The notes: generated by a model from the letters alone, not told the origin. A stretch of DNA of 64,000 bases from Marinibaculum sp040216765 (GCA_040216765.1 JAVJON010000010.1:1-64000); one strand, 5' to 3'; shown: positions 53,504 to 62,662, numbered from the stretch's first letter. Translations and numbers: made by a program.

Positions 53504-54015
53504 CGGCAGGGCAGGGACAGGCGGCGGAGAAACAGGCGGCGGAAGGACAGGATGTACAGGGGGCCGCGGAAGCGGGGCTGCCCGACATAAGGTTCCGCAT
53601 CCTCAACTGGATCGGCATCATCGACCAGCTCGCGGGCAGCCGGGCCAATGCCCTGCTGGGGCCGCTCGACCTGACCCTGCCGCAATTCAGCCTGCTCAAC
53701 CATTTCTCCTGGCGCGGCGAGGATGGCCTCACCGTCGGCGGCGTGGCGCAGGCCATGCAGCAGCCCCAGCCGGGCATCACCAAGACCCTGCAGAAGCTGG
53801 AGCAGCGCGGCTATCTCTGGTCCGCCGCCAACCCAGCGGATGGCCGCTCGCGCCTGCTCTATCTCAGCGAAGCCGGGCGGGCGGCCCACCACCAGGCGGT
53901 CACGGTCGTCAGTGCGGCCCTGGCCGTGCCCTTCGCCGACTGGGACCAGGACGAACTGCAGCGCTGCTTCCGGCTGCTGGACCGCCTGAAGATCTGGTTC
54001 GATGCAAACCGCTGA
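53500..54015 (+). CDS. MarR family transcriptional regulator
   Basis: A 171-residue MarR regulator; the winged helix spans about residues 55-120 (LTLPQFSLLNHF, then VGGVAQAMQQPQPGITKTLQKLEQRGYL and the DGRSRLLYL wing). There is no in-frame ATG in the expected place; a TTG at 53500 overlapping the nitroreductase stop (TTGA) with GAGG upstream is the likely start. It probably represses its own operon through the palindromes at 52287 and 52310. Its end overlaps the glycosyltransferase start by 14 bp. Confidence 0.78.
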   Translation: MTAGQGQAAEKQAAEGQDVQGAAEAGLPDIRFRILNWIGIIDQLAGSRANALLGPLDLTLPQFSLLNHFSWRGEDGLTVGGVAQAMQQPQPGITKTLQKLEQRGYLWSAANPADGRSRLLYLSEAGRAAHHQAVTVVSAALAVPFADWDQDELQRCFRLLDRLKIWFDANR

Positions 54016-55783
54016 CATTGCGCCGCCCGTCGAGGTGGGAAGCGGCACCGGCCGGTCCGGCCGGGAACAGGTGCGTCTCGCGCTCGCCCGGCACGGCCTT
54101 GCCGTCCTGCGCGGCTATATCCCCGCCGAGCGGATCCGCCGCTTCGCGGAGATTGCCGGCACGATCCGCGCCGCCGGGTCCCCCAATGGCCGCCGCCTGT
54201 CCGCGGATGCGCTGGCGCAGGCCGCGCCGGGCGCGGTCCCGCTGGAGATCCTGCCGGCGCCGGAGGCCTACAAGCTGCTGCACCACTTGCTCGGCCCCGG
54301 CTACGCGCTGGCTTCGGCCTGCCTGGTACAGGCAGGCGCAGCCGGCCCGGCACCTGCCACGGGCCCTGCCGATCCGGCTGCCGTGCAGCTCGACCTCTGG
54401 CTGCCCCTGGACCCGCCGCCGCCAGGAACGGAAGGCATGATGCCCGGCGACCTGCTGCTGCTGCTGCGGGGCCGGGCGCCGCTGGCCGCGGCGGATCTGG
54501 CGGAGCGGGTTGCCGGCGCCAGCCTGGCCCTCGCCTTTTCTGCGCCGGGGCGCGGGCTGCAGGCGGCAGCCGCGCCCGCTTCGGCGGCGCCGCGACCCTT
54601 CGACATCCTGGTGGCCAACCTGGACGAGCTGGTGAGCCTGGGCCGCGAGGCCGGCATGGCGGGCCGGACCGACGGTGCCGCGACGCGGCTGCTGGCCGTG
54701 ATGGCGCGGATGATGGAACAGGCAAGCCCCGAACAGGTCCTGCCGCCGCTGCGCCGGACCCTGCAGGACGCCGGGCTGGTCGCGGCCGGGGCACCGCCCT
54801 GGGCGATGCCGGAGGACGGCCCGGCTGCCATCCCGCCGGCAGCCGCCCTGGCGGTGCATCGCCGTCCGACCTTCGGTCTCTGCATGGCGGTCCGCAACCA
54901 TGCGTCGATGCTGGACCGTTCGCTGGGCGGCATTGCCGGGCAGCTCCGCCCCTTCGACCGGATCGTCCTGGTGAACGATGCCTCCGACGATGCGACGCCG
55001 GACCGGCTGAAGGCGTTCGCGGCGGGCCGCGCCGACACGCTTGTGCTGCACAATGCCGAGCGGATGGGGCCGGTGGCCAGCATTCGCCGCGCCGTGGCCG
55101 AGGCCGGCACCGACTATCTGGCCTGGGCGGCGGCCGACGACCTTCTGCTGCCCGGCATGTTGCTGCGGCTTGCCGCGGCGGCGCGACGCTGGCCGCAGGC
55201 CGGGCTGCTGCTGGGGGAGACCGGGGTCGTGCCCTATCGCGACGGGCGCTTCGGAGAGACCGGCCCGCTGATCCACGGCACCAACCACCTGGGCAGCCTG
55301 CCGGACAGCCTGTCGCCGGTACAGCTGGCGGAGATCTTCGCCTGCCGCCGGCTCTGGTTCGGCACCGCCTGGATCCTGCGTCGCGACGCGCTCGAGGCGC
55401 TCGGCGGCTTCGACCCGGAACAGGGCTCGCTGGCGGACTATTTCGCGCTGCTGCAGGTGCTGGTGCGGCATGGCGCCGGCCTGGTGCCCGAGCGGCTGGC
55501 GGTCATGACCTCCACGCAGGACACCTATTCGCAGCAGGTCGGCCGGACCGATGCGGCGATCACCGCGCAGCGCGATGCGGTGATCGGGCGGCTCAAGAGC
55601 GAAGCCTGCGGCGACGTCTATCCACGGGTCGCGGCGATGCCCGGCTTCATCCTGGACATGCAGTCGGATACGGAATTGTTCACCGGCTATTTCGCGCGGC
55701 GCCCGGAACATTGGGACCTGATGCTGCGCGCGGTCTGGTGGGGGTTGCGCCACGGCGAACTGGCGTTCGGCCGCGGCGGGTGA
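54002..55783 (+). CDS. Glycosyltransferase family 2 protein with a dioxygenase-like N-terminal domain (paralog A)
   Basis: A 593-residue two-domain protein. Residues about 290-520 are a GT2 (GT-A fold) glycosyltransferase: FGLCMAVRNHASMLDRSL, VLVNDASDDATPDRL and the acidic AAADD in place of DxD. Residues 1 to about 285 look like a degenerate phytanoyl-CoA dioxygenase fold: HGLAVLRGYIPAERIRRF, and WLPLDPPPPG with PGDLLLLLRG, but I see no HxD iron motif. It overlaps the MarR gene by 14 bp. A close paralog lies 320 bp downstream. Sugar donor and acceptor are unknown; surface glycan assembly is likely. Confidence 0.75.
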   Translation: MQTADIAPPVEVGSGTGRSGREQVRLALARHGLAVLRGYIPAERIRRFAEIAGTIRAAGSPNGRRLSADALAQAAPGAVPLEILPAPEAYKLLHHLLGPGYALASACLVQAGAAGPAPATGPADPAAVQLDLWLPLDPPPPGTEGMMPGDLLLLLRGRAPLAAADLAERVAGASLALAFSAPGRGLQAAAAPASAAPRPFDILVANLDELVSLGREAGMAGRTDGAATRLLAVMARMMEQASPEQVLPPLRRTLQDAGLVAAGAPPWAMPEDGPAAIPPAAALAVHRRPTFGLCMAVRNHASMLDRSLGGIAGQLRPFDRIVLVNDASDDATPDRLKAFAAGRADTLVLHNAERMGPVASIRRAVAEAGTDYLAWAAADDLLLPGMLLRLAAAARRWPQAGLLLGETGVVPYRDGRFGETGPLIHGTNHLGSLPDSLSPVQLAEIFACRRLWFGTAWILRRDALEALGGFDPEQGSLADYFALLQVLVRHGAGLVPERLAVMTSTQDTYSQQVGRTDAAITAQRDAVIGRLKSEACGDVYPRVAAMPGFILDMQSDTELFTGYFARRPEHWDLMLRAVWWGLRHGELAFGRGG

Positions 55784-55910
55784 CCGGTCGGCGGCGACAG
55801 GCCGGGGCCGGGCGGCAGACCTGCGCACTATTCGCTTTCCTCCGCCGCCGACCGCTGAAACACTGCGCGCCCACGCGAACGGCACGTCAATCACAGGCAA
55901 GGGACACACG

Positions 55911-56132
55911 ATGGCAGCGATCGAGATCAAGACGGAAGTGACGGGGAAAGTCTGGAAGATCGTCCTGCAGCCCGGTGCCACGGTCGCCGTCGACGACGAG
56001 ATCCTGATCCTGGAATCCATGAAGATGGAGATTCCCGTCGTCGCACCCGCCGCCGGCATGCTGAAGGAAATCAAGGTGGCGGAGGGCGATTCCGTCGCCG
56101 AGGACGATGTCGTCGCCATCGTCGACGCCTGA
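55911..56132 (+). CDS. Stand-alone biotinyl carrier domain protein
   Basis: A 73-residue biotin/lipoyl attachment domain with the biotinylation site Lys in ILESMKMEIPV and the flanking beta-hammerhead strands, but no other domain. Such proteins act as biotin carboxyl carriers for multi-subunit carboxylases or decarboxylases. No biotin carboxylase or carboxyltransferase is encoded nearby. It lies between two paralogous glycosyltransferase genes and its last 26 bp overlap the start of the second one. Confidence 0.88.
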   Translation: MAAIEIKTEVTGKVWKIVLQPGATVAVDDEILILESMKMEIPVVAPAAGMLKEIKVAEGDSVAEDDVVAIVDA

Positions 56133-57813
56133 CGGCGGAGCCCCCCCGCGACCGGGCGGCATCCCCCACCTGCCCTTCGCGCAGGCCCAAGCGGCCGGGG
56201 TGCAGCAGGCACTGGACCTGCATGGCGCGGCGGTCCTGCGGGCCTGCGCGACACCGGCGCACCTGGCGCGGGTCGCTGCCCGGGCCGCGGCGCTGCCCGA
56301 CGAGGCCGGGGCGGAAGCGATCGGCCTGGCGCTGATCGACGCCTTGCCGGCCCCGGCCGCCTTCCAGCTGCTGCAGCACCTGCTGGGCGAGGATTATGTC
56401 CTGGCCGAAGGCCGGCTGGTGCCGCGCGCCGGACCGCCCGCGGGCGACGGTGCCGCGGAGGGCGGGATCGTCGCCTGGCTGCCGCTGGACGGCGGGGACC
56501 TGTCACCCGGGGATCTGCTGCTCTGCCGGCGGGGCGGTGCCGGAGGCACCTTGCCGCCCGGCCCGGCCATCGTGCTGCGGTTCACGCCCAGGCCGCCGGT
56601 GCCGCCGGCCGTGGCGGCGGACCTGGCCCGGTCGGTGGCACTGTCGCTGGACGCCTACCGGTCGCTGGCGGCCAGCAGCGGGTCGCCCGGCGCAACGCCG
56701 GCACCGGCGGCCGCAAGCGATGTCCTGCTGGCCTTCGCCCGGCTGATGCGCGACTACCGCCCGGTCGATGTCCTGCCGGGGCTGCGGGGTTCGCTGGAGG
56801 AAGCCGGGCTGCTGCCCCCCGGCGCAGCGCGCTGGGCGATGCCGGAGCTGGAGCCGCCGCCGGTCCCGGCGCCTGCCCTCGCGGCGCCCGCCGGCCGTGG
56901 CTTCGGCCTCTGCATGAGCGTGCGGAACCATGCCGGGCTGGTGGCGCGTGCATTGGCCGGCCTGGCCGCCCAGGGCCGCGCGTTCGACCGGATCGTGCTG
57001 GTCGACGATGCCTCCGACGATGCGACCCTGGACCGCCTGCAGGCCTTCGCCGCAGGGCGCGGCGAGGTCGAGGTGCTGCGCAACGCCGAGCGCCTGGGCG
57101 GCGTTGCCAGCATCGGCCGGGCCGTGGCCCGGCTGGACACCGACTATCTCGCCTGGGCCGCGGCGGACGACCTGCTGCTGCCGCAGGCGCTGGCCCGCCT
57201 GGCGGCCGCCGCAGCTGCGCAGCCGCAGGCGGCGCTGGTGCTGGGGGAGACCGGTGTCGTCCCCCTGGCCGACGGGCGGTTCGGCGCGGTCGGCAGCATG
57301 GCCCATGGCGGCGCGATGCTGGGCAGCCTGGCGCCCTGGCTGGCGCCGGAGCAGCTCCCCGGGATCCTGTCCTGCCGCCGGCTGTCCTTCGGGACGGCCT
57401 GGATCATGCGCCGCGACGCGCTCGCGGCCATCGGCGGCTTCGCCCCCGCGCTGGGGCCGCTCGCCGACTTCTTCGCCGGGCTGGCGCTGGCCTGCCGCCA
57501 TGGCATCGCCGTGGTGCCGGAGCGGCTGTCGGTGATGAGCGTGGACGCGGCGAGTTATTCCCGCAGCACCGGCGGCGATCCGCGGGCGATGGCGGAGATC
57601 CGGGATGCCTTCCTGGACCGCCTGAAATCGCCGCCGTTCCGCGACGTCTATGCACGGTTCGCCGCGACCCCGGCGCTGATCATGGACCTGCAATCGGGCG
57701 CGGAGATGTTCACCACCTATTTCGTCCACCGCCCGCAGCATTGGGACCTGATGCTGCGCGCGCTCTGGTGGGCGCTGCGCCATGGCGAGATGTCGATCGG
57801 CCGGCGGGCCTGA
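56107..57813 (+). CDS. Glycosyltransferase family 2 protein with a dioxygenase-like N-terminal domain (paralog B)
   Basis: A 568-residue paralog of the protein at 54002. The GT2 domain (from about residue 265) has FGLCMSVRNHAGLV, VLVDDASDDATLDRL and AAADDLLLP; the N-terminal half has HGAAVLRACATPAHLARV and WLPLDGGDLSPGDLLL, again without a visible iron-binding HxD. The C-termini share PxHWDLMLRALWWxLRHGE. It starts inside the biotinyl domain gene (GCCGAGGACG before the ATG), so the two are translationally coupled. Confidence 0.75.
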   Translation: MSSPSSTPDGGAPPRPGGIPHLPFAQAQAAGVQQALDLHGAAVLRACATPAHLARVAARAAALPDEAGAEAIGLALIDALPAPAAFQLLQHLLGEDYVLAEGRLVPRAGPPAGDGAAEGGIVAWLPLDGGDLSPGDLLLCRRGGAGGTLPPGPAIVLRFTPRPPVPPAVAADLARSVALSLDAYRSLAASSGSPGATPAPAAASDVLLAFARLMRDYRPVDVLPGLRGSLEEAGLLPPGAARWAMPELEPPPVPAPALAAPAGRGFGLCMSVRNHAGLVARALAGLAAQGRAFDRIVLVDDASDDATLDRLQAFAAGRGEVEVLRNAERLGGVASIGRAVARLDTDYLAWAAADDLLLPQALARLAAAAAAQPQAALVLGETGVVPLADGRFGAVGSMAHGGAMLGSLAPWLAPEQLPGILSCRRLSFGTAWIMRRDALAAIGGFAPALGPLADFFAGLALACRHGIAVVPERLSVMSVDAASYSRSTGGDPRAMAEIRDAFLDRLKSPPFRDVYARFAATPALIMDLQSGAEMFTTYFVHRPQHWDLMLRALWWALRHGEMSIGRRA

Positions 57814-57833
57814 AGCTCCGCAAGGCCGGCCCG

Positions 57834-59018
57834 TCAGGCGCTGCCGGTGGTCCCGCCGCGATTGCTGTCGCGGCCGGGCAGGGTGCCCATCAGCTTGCAG
57901 ATGATCGTCAGCATCACCTCGTCGGCACCGCCGCCGATCGAGGTCAGGCGGCTGTCCCGCCAGAAGCGCGAGATCGGCGTCTCGTTCATGTAGCCCATGC
58001 CGCCATAGTATTGCAGGCAGGCATCGGCGACCTCGCGGCCCAGGCGCCCCGCCTTCAGCTTCGCCATCGAGGCGAGCTCCGTCACGTCGCCGCCGGCGAC
58101 ATATTCCTCCGCCGCGCGGTAGATCAGCGAGCGCAGGCATTCCACCTCGGTCTTCAGCTCGGCGAGCCGGAAATGCACCACCTGGTTGTGCAGGATCGGC
58201 TTGCCGAAGGCGATGCGGTCGCCGGTATAGTCGATGCACTGCTGGATCGCCCGCTCCATCGGCACCAGCTTGGCCACCGCGCCCCAGAGCCGCTCCTCCT
58301 GGAACTGCAGCATCTGGTAGGTGAAGCCCATCCCCTCCTCGCCGATGCGGTTGGACTGCGGCACGCGGACATCCTCGAAATGGATCTGCGCGGTGTCCGA
58401 CGACCGCATGCCCAGCTTGTCCAGCTTGCGGGCGATGCTGACACCCGGCGTGGTCATCGGCACGCAGATCAGGGTCTTGTTGCGGTGGACATTGTCGCCG
58501 CCGGTATTGGCTAGCACGCAGATCCAGTCGGCCTGGGTGCCGTTCGTGGTCCACATCTTGCCGCCGTTGATGACGTAATCGTCGCCATCCTTGCGCGCAC
58601 TGGTCTTCACCGATGCCACGTCGGACCCGGCGCCGACCTCCGACACGCCGAGGCAGGCCACATACGCGCCGGAGATCGAGGGCGCCAGGAATTCGCGGCG
58701 CAGCGCGTCGGAGCCGAAGCGCGCCAGGGCCGGGGTCGCCATGTCGGTCTGGACGCCGATCGCCATCGGCACGCCGCCGCAGCGGATATGGCCCAGGGCC
58801 TCCGCCATCGCCAGGCCGTAGGTATAGTCCAGGCCCTGGCCGCCGAATGCCTCCGGCTTCGTGACACCCAGGAAGCCGAGCTGCCCCAGCTTCCCGAACA
58901 GCTCGTGGCCGGGGAAGATGCCCTCCTCCTCCCAGGCGTCGACATTGGGGTTGACCTCGGTCTCGATGAACCGGATCAGGGAGCGCTGCAGCTCCCGGTG
59001 CTCTTCGCCGTAGATCAT
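57834..59018 (-). CDS. Acyl-CoA dehydrogenase
   Basis: A 394-residue FAD-dependent acyl-CoA dehydrogenase that introduces an alpha,beta double bond in an acyl-CoA. Motifs: CLGVSEVGAGSDVASVKTSA, NGGKMWTTNG, and the C-terminal YYGGMGYMNETPISRFWRD, where the Glu is the likely catalytic base. The ATG is at 59018. It is convergent with the glycosyltransferase genes (20 bp apart) and 57 bp from the stop of the next gene upstream, so possibly co-transcribed with the sulfotransferase gene. Confidence 0.88.
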   Translation of the reverse strand: MIYGEEHRELQRSLIRFIETEVNPNVDAWEEEGIFPGHELFGKLGQLGFLGVTKPEAFGGQGLDYTYGLAMAEALGHIRCGGVPMAIGVQTDMATPALARFGSDALRREFLAPSISGAYVACLGVSEVGAGSDVASVKTSARKDGDDYVINGGKMWTTNGTQADWICVLANTGGDNVHRNKTLICVPMTTPGVSIARKLDKLGMRSSDTAQIHFEDVRVPQSNRIGEEGMGFTYQMLQFQEERLWGAVAKLVPMERAIQQCIDYTGDRIAFGKPILHNQVVHFRLAELKTEVECLRSLIYRAAEEYVAGGDVTELASMAKLKAGRLGREVADACLQYYGGMGYMNETPISRFWRDSRLTSIGGGADEVMLTIICKLMGTLPGRDSNRGGTTGSA

Positions 59019-59075
59019 GTCGGCCGTCCTTCCCTGGTCGCTGTCTGTCGGTCTATCCGGAATCCTGGCGCCGGC

Positions 59076-61283
59076 TCAGCTGTCCGGCCAGCCGAACCTG
59101 GCCTTCAGCGCCGGCGGCATCAGGCCGTTCATCCAGCCCTGCACCGCCGGCGGCAGGACCCTGCGCCATTCGGTGTTCGATCCCTGGCGGTAATGGTCGA
59201 CCCCCTGGCGCGGCGCCCGGATCGATGCCTGGGTGACCTGCTCCCGCGGCGCGCCGAAATGCTCCAGCAGGTCGCGGAACACGGTCAGGGCGTCGGCCTG
59301 CAGGACCTCATGGTCGGTAAAGCGGATGCGGAACCGGGGATCGGCCTCGGCCACATGCAGCCATTGCATCAGCCAGCGCAGGCAGGCGGGGAAATGGTTG
59401 CGGGCATGCCATTCCAGCCGGTCTGCCAGGGGCAGGTCGGCGAAGCCGGCGGGCGGCAGGGGGTCGGTCAGGTGGCGCAGGAACGCGTGCTCGCCGACCA
59501 GTTCCGCGGCGACATGGGCCGTCCAGGACACGCTGGCCTGCCGCGGGTCGCGGACATGGACATGGATCCGCTGGATCCCGGCGGCCGCCAGCGCATCCAG
59601 GTTGGCGGTGCTGGCATCGAGATGCGACTGCGCGACCGCGCCGCCTTCCGCGAACAGCCGCAGCGCCTCGCCGACCGGATAGTCGTTCGGGAAGCGCGAC
59701 AGGCTGATCCGCAGATGCGGCACCCGCAGCAGGGTGATCAGGCCGTTCTGCAGGTAGACGCTGCCGCTCTTCGGGAGCGAGACCAGCATGATCGGCGGCA
59801 CGCCGCGCGCGATGGCATCCCTGCGCAGGCCGTCGAAGCTGTCGGGCCAGAGCGCGCGCCCGCGGCGGGTCAAGGTGTCGTGCAGCTGCTGTGCCGCGCC
59901 GAACGCGCCGGTGGCGGAGAAGCGCACGTAGATCGGTGCCGTGGTATCGCCGGAATCCCAGTTCTCCCAGCCCTCCAGGCCCTGCTCCTGCAGCAGGCGC
60001 AGCCGTTCGAACACCGCCGCCTCGCCGCGGCTGTGCAGCTCGGCCGCCAGTTCGGCGCTCGAGGGAAGGGCCGCGCCTGGCTCCGCCGCCGCCTGGGCCG
60101 CAGGAACAGCCGCAGGGCGGCCGGCCGGCTCCAGCATCGACTGGCACAACCGCACCGCGCCGCCGACATCGCGCACGCCGGCCGCCAGGGTGTCGACCAC
60201 GACACGCATATCGCCGTCCGACACCGCATGCAGGCCGCGGCGCGGGCGCGCCGGCGCCTGCTGGCGCGGCAGGGCGATCGGCGGCGGCACGATGGCGAGC
60301 CATGCAGCCAGCTCGCGGAACCCCTGCACAAGGTCGGGTGCCCGGCCCGCCCCGAAGCTGGCGGAGGCGGCGACAAGCCAGCGCAGCAGATGCTCCGGGT
60401 GGTAGCGGTAGCGGTTGTCCTGCGGGAAATGCCGCGCCTTCACCCGCAGCTGGCAGCCGGCAACGACGGTGGCGTGATAGAGCGGCAGCCCGGTATTGCC
60501 CGGCGCCAGGTCGCGGGCGGTGAGCCCGGCTTCAGCGGCGAACCGGTCATAGGCCGCGCTCAGCCGGTCCGCCTGGCCGTTGGCGCCGCCATTGCTGCCG
60601 CCGGAATGGCCGTTCATCGACACCGGCCGCTGCGTCAGCATCGCGCTGCGGCCGTAGAACGCGTTGAGCAGCTCCGATTCGATGTCGCAGACCGGGTCGC
60701 TGAAATAGACGCCGCCCTGCGCCTCGCGGACCCGCCGGATCAGGTCCGCAGAGACCGCCCCATGGTAGATCGACGTCAGGTAGACCTCTTCCGCCACAAG
60801 GCCGAAGGCCGCGGCAAGATGCCCCGGCAGGTCGAGGTCCCCGGCCAGGTCGCCGAAGCGGACCACCATCTGGCCCGGCGTCGCGGCGGCATCCGGCCAT
60901 TTGTAGTCGTGCGTCGGCCAGCACAGCAGGTCGACCGGATTGCCGGCCAGCAGCATCGAGGCCTGGCGCAGGCCGTCCGGCATCAGCGCGTCGTCATCGC
61001 CGATGAAGATCACGTAGCGCCCACGCGCCGCGGCCAGCCCGAACTCCCAGTTCCGGTGCATCGCCAGGCGTTCGGTGGTCCGCAGGATCCGCAGCTGCGG
61101 GCAGCGCTGCTCCGCCAGCACCTCGTCCGCCGGCGCGGCGCTGGCATTGTCGACCACCAGCAGCTCGAAATCGCGCTCCTCCTGCGCCAGCACCGAGGCC
61201 ACGGCCAGCGGCAGGGTCGCGGGCCGGTCCCGTGTCGGGATCACGACACTGAACATCGGCTGCGCAGTCGGATCGGGGGCCAT
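59076..61283 (-). CDS. Glycosyltransferase (GT2) - sulfotransferase fusion
   Basis: A 735-residue protein. Residues about 10-240 are a GT2 domain (FSVVIPTRDRPATLPLAV, LLVVDNASA, GDDDALMPDGL giving DxD-type acids). Residues about 498-735 are a PAPS-dependent sulfotransferase: VSLPKSGSVYLQ is the phosphosulfate loop and HVRDPRQASVSW the 3'-phosphate-binding block. It would add a sugar and sulfate to a surface glycan. Start at the Met of MAPDPTAQPMF, with a weak ribosome site; an upstream Met exists. PAPS could come from the CysC domain encoded at 24487. Confidence 0.8.
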   Translation of the reverse strand: MAPDPTAQPMFSVVIPTRDRPATLPLAVASVLAQEERDFELLVVDNASAAPADEVLAEQRCPQLRILRTTERLAMHRNWEFGLAAARGRYVIFIGDDDALMPDGLRQASMLLAGNPVDLLCWPTHDYKWPDAAATPGQMVVRFGDLAGDLDLPGHLAAAFGLVAEEVYLTSIYHGAVSADLIRRVREAQGGVYFSDPVCDIESELLNAFYGRSAMLTQRPVSMNGHSGGSNGGANGQADRLSAAYDRFAAEAGLTARDLAPGNTGLPLYHATVVAGCQLRVKARHFPQDNRYRYHPEHLLRWLVAASASFGAGRAPDLVQGFRELAAWLAIVPPPIALPRQQAPARPRRGLHAVSDGDMRVVVDTLAAGVRDVGGAVRLCQSMLEPAGRPAAVPAAQAAAEPGAALPSSAELAAELHSRGEAAVFERLRLLQEQGLEGWENWDSGDTTAPIYVRFSATGAFGAAQQLHDTLTRRGRALWPDSFDGLRRDAIARGVPPIMLVSLPKSGSVYLQNGLITLLRVPHLRISLSRFPNDYPVGEALRLFAEGGAVAQSHLDASTANLDALAAAGIQRIHVHVRDPRQASVSWTAHVAAELVGEHAFLRHLTDPLPPAGFADLPLADRLEWHARNHFPACLRWLMQWLHVAEADPRFRIRFTDHEVLQADALTVFRDLLEHFGAPREQVTQASIRAPRQGVDHYRQGSNTEWRRVLPPAVQGWMNGLMPPALKARFGWPDS

Positions 61284-61320
61284 GGCTCGGGGCTCGGGGT
61301 TTGGGGGCTCGGGGCTCGGC
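61284..61320 (+). repeat. G-rich 9-bp tandem repeat
   Basis: Imperfect tandem copies of GGCTCGGGG (about four) lie just upstream of the fusion gene on the plus strand. The run has G-quadruplex potential. Its position between the fusion gene start and the TRAP promoter may affect either transcript. Confidence 0.4.
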
Positions 61321-61438
61321 GAAAAAGTCCGGCGCGACCGGGAGCGTCGCGGCATCCTGGCTTAGAAGGGAACGGCAGGGCGGGCAAGCGTCATGGCCAT
61401 GGCCGCGGACCGGGTCCCGTGGGTTTGGAAAATTTACT

Positions 61439-61465
61439 TGCTGGTCGACCAGTAAAAATTATAGA
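61439..61465 (+). promoter_or_regulatory. Promoter and GntR-type operator of the TRAP transporter
   Basis: CTGGTCGACCAG (61441-61452) is a perfect palindrome with the TGGT-N2-ACCA core typical of FadR-subfamily GntR operators. It overlaps a plausible promoter: TTGCTG (61438-61443 or one base on) and TATAGA (61460-61465) with about 16 bp between. No GntR gene is present in the window. Confidence 0.55.
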
Positions 61466-61497
61466 CTGCGTCCCATAAGAAATCTGGAGGAAGCGCT

Positions 61498-62625
61498 ATG
61501 AAGACATGGCTTCGCACCCTTGCGGTGGCAGGCGTTGCAGCGGCTGGCATGGGCGCCGCCGTCGGCACGGCGGCGCAGGCGGAAGAGCTGCGCATGGCCA
61601 TCGGCCTGTCCGGCGATAGCGGCCTGGTCCGCGGCATGCAGAACTTTGCCGACAACCTGGCCGCCCGCACCGACGGCGCCTATACCGGCAAGGTCTATCC
61701 GAACACCCTGCTGAACTTTGCCGAGGCGATGACCGGTCTGCGCGACGGCATCGCCGATGTGGCCTTCGTCGTGCCGGCCTACAACCGCGCGGAGTTCCCG
61801 AATTCGAACCTGGTCGTCGACATGGCGACCGCCGCCACCGACCCGGTGGTGATGACCGGCGCGGCCAACGAATTCATGATGTCCTGCGCCACCTGCCTGA
61901 AGGAATATGCCGCCCAGAACCAGGTGTTCCTCGGCTATACGGCGATCGGCCCGTATTACCTGATGTCGAAGCCCAAGGTGGTCGCCCTGGAGGATTTCAA
62001 GGCGAGGAAGTTCCGCGGCTTCGGCCCCTTCGGCCGCTGGGTCGAGGCGATGGGCGGCACGCCGGTCGTGGTGTCGGCCAACGACATCTACGAGTCCATG
62101 AGCCAGGGCCAGCTGGACGGCAACACCCATACCGTCGACGTGCTGAAGAGCCTGTCGCTGGGCGAGGTGGCGGATTACCTGCTGGATGCGCCGATCGGCC
62201 TCTATGTCGGCAATTCCATGTTCAACCTGAACCGCGATGTCTGGGACGACCTGAGCCCGGAGCAGAAGAAGCAGTTCCTGCTGGCCGCCGGCGATGCCCA
62301 TGGCTTCGCCACGGTGGAATATCTCGCCGACAACCAGCGCTTCCTGAAGGATCCGGCCTCCGTCGGCGTCGAGCTGGTCGAGCCCTCGGCGGAGGTCGCG
62401 GCGGCCTCGAACAAGTTCCGTGCCGATGACCTGAACACCGTCGCCCAGCTCAACCGCGAGAAGTACCGGATCGCCGATGCGGAGGCGCAGGTGGCACGGA
62501 TGCTCGACCTGATCGCGAAGTGGGAGAAGCTCGTCGCCGGGATCGACAGCAGCGACCCGAAGGCGGTCGGTGCGCTGTACAACGCGGAGATCTTCGGCAA
62601 GGTCGACCCGGCGAGCCTCGACTGA
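61498..62625 (+). CDS. dctP: TRAP transporter substrate-binding protein DctP
   Basis: A 375-residue periplasmic solute receptor of the TRAP family. A Sec signal peptide ends AQAEE; the body has the family-like LRMAIGLSGDSG, FADNLAARTDG, PNTLLNFAEAMTGLRDGIAD and KKFRGFGP-type (KFRGFGPFGRW) block carrying the conserved Arg that binds a carboxylate. GGAGGAAGCGCT precedes the ATG. TRAP systems import C4-dicarboxylates, sialic acid or other organic acids using the sodium gradient; the ligand here is not known. Confidence 0.9.
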   Translation: MKTWLRTLAVAGVAAAGMGAAVGTAAQAEELRMAIGLSGDSGLVRGMQNFADNLAARTDGAYTGKVYPNTLLNFAEAMTGLRDGIADVAFVVPAYNRAEFPNSNLVVDMATAATDPVVMTGAANEFMMSCATCLKEYAAQNQVFLGYTAIGPYYLMSKPKVVALEDFKARKFRGFGPFGRWVEAMGGTPVVVSANDIYESMSQGQLDGNTHTVDVLKSLSLGEVADYLLDAPIGLYVGNSMFNLNRDVWDDLSPEQKKQFLLAAGDAHGFATVEYLADNQRFLKDPASVGVELVEPSAEVAAASNKFRADDLNTVAQLNREKYRIADAEAQVARMLDLIAKWEKLVAGIDSSDPKAVGALYNAEIFGKVDPASLD

Positions 62626-62662
62626 GGCAGGCCCGACCGCACCGACACCGCGGACCGCCCCG

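Noticed and set aside
56107..56132. Sequence error at the biotinyl domain / glycosyltransferase overlap
   Set aside because: The biotinyl domain ends at its natural C-terminus and the glycosyltransferase start has a usable GAGG, so a true coding overlap is more likely.
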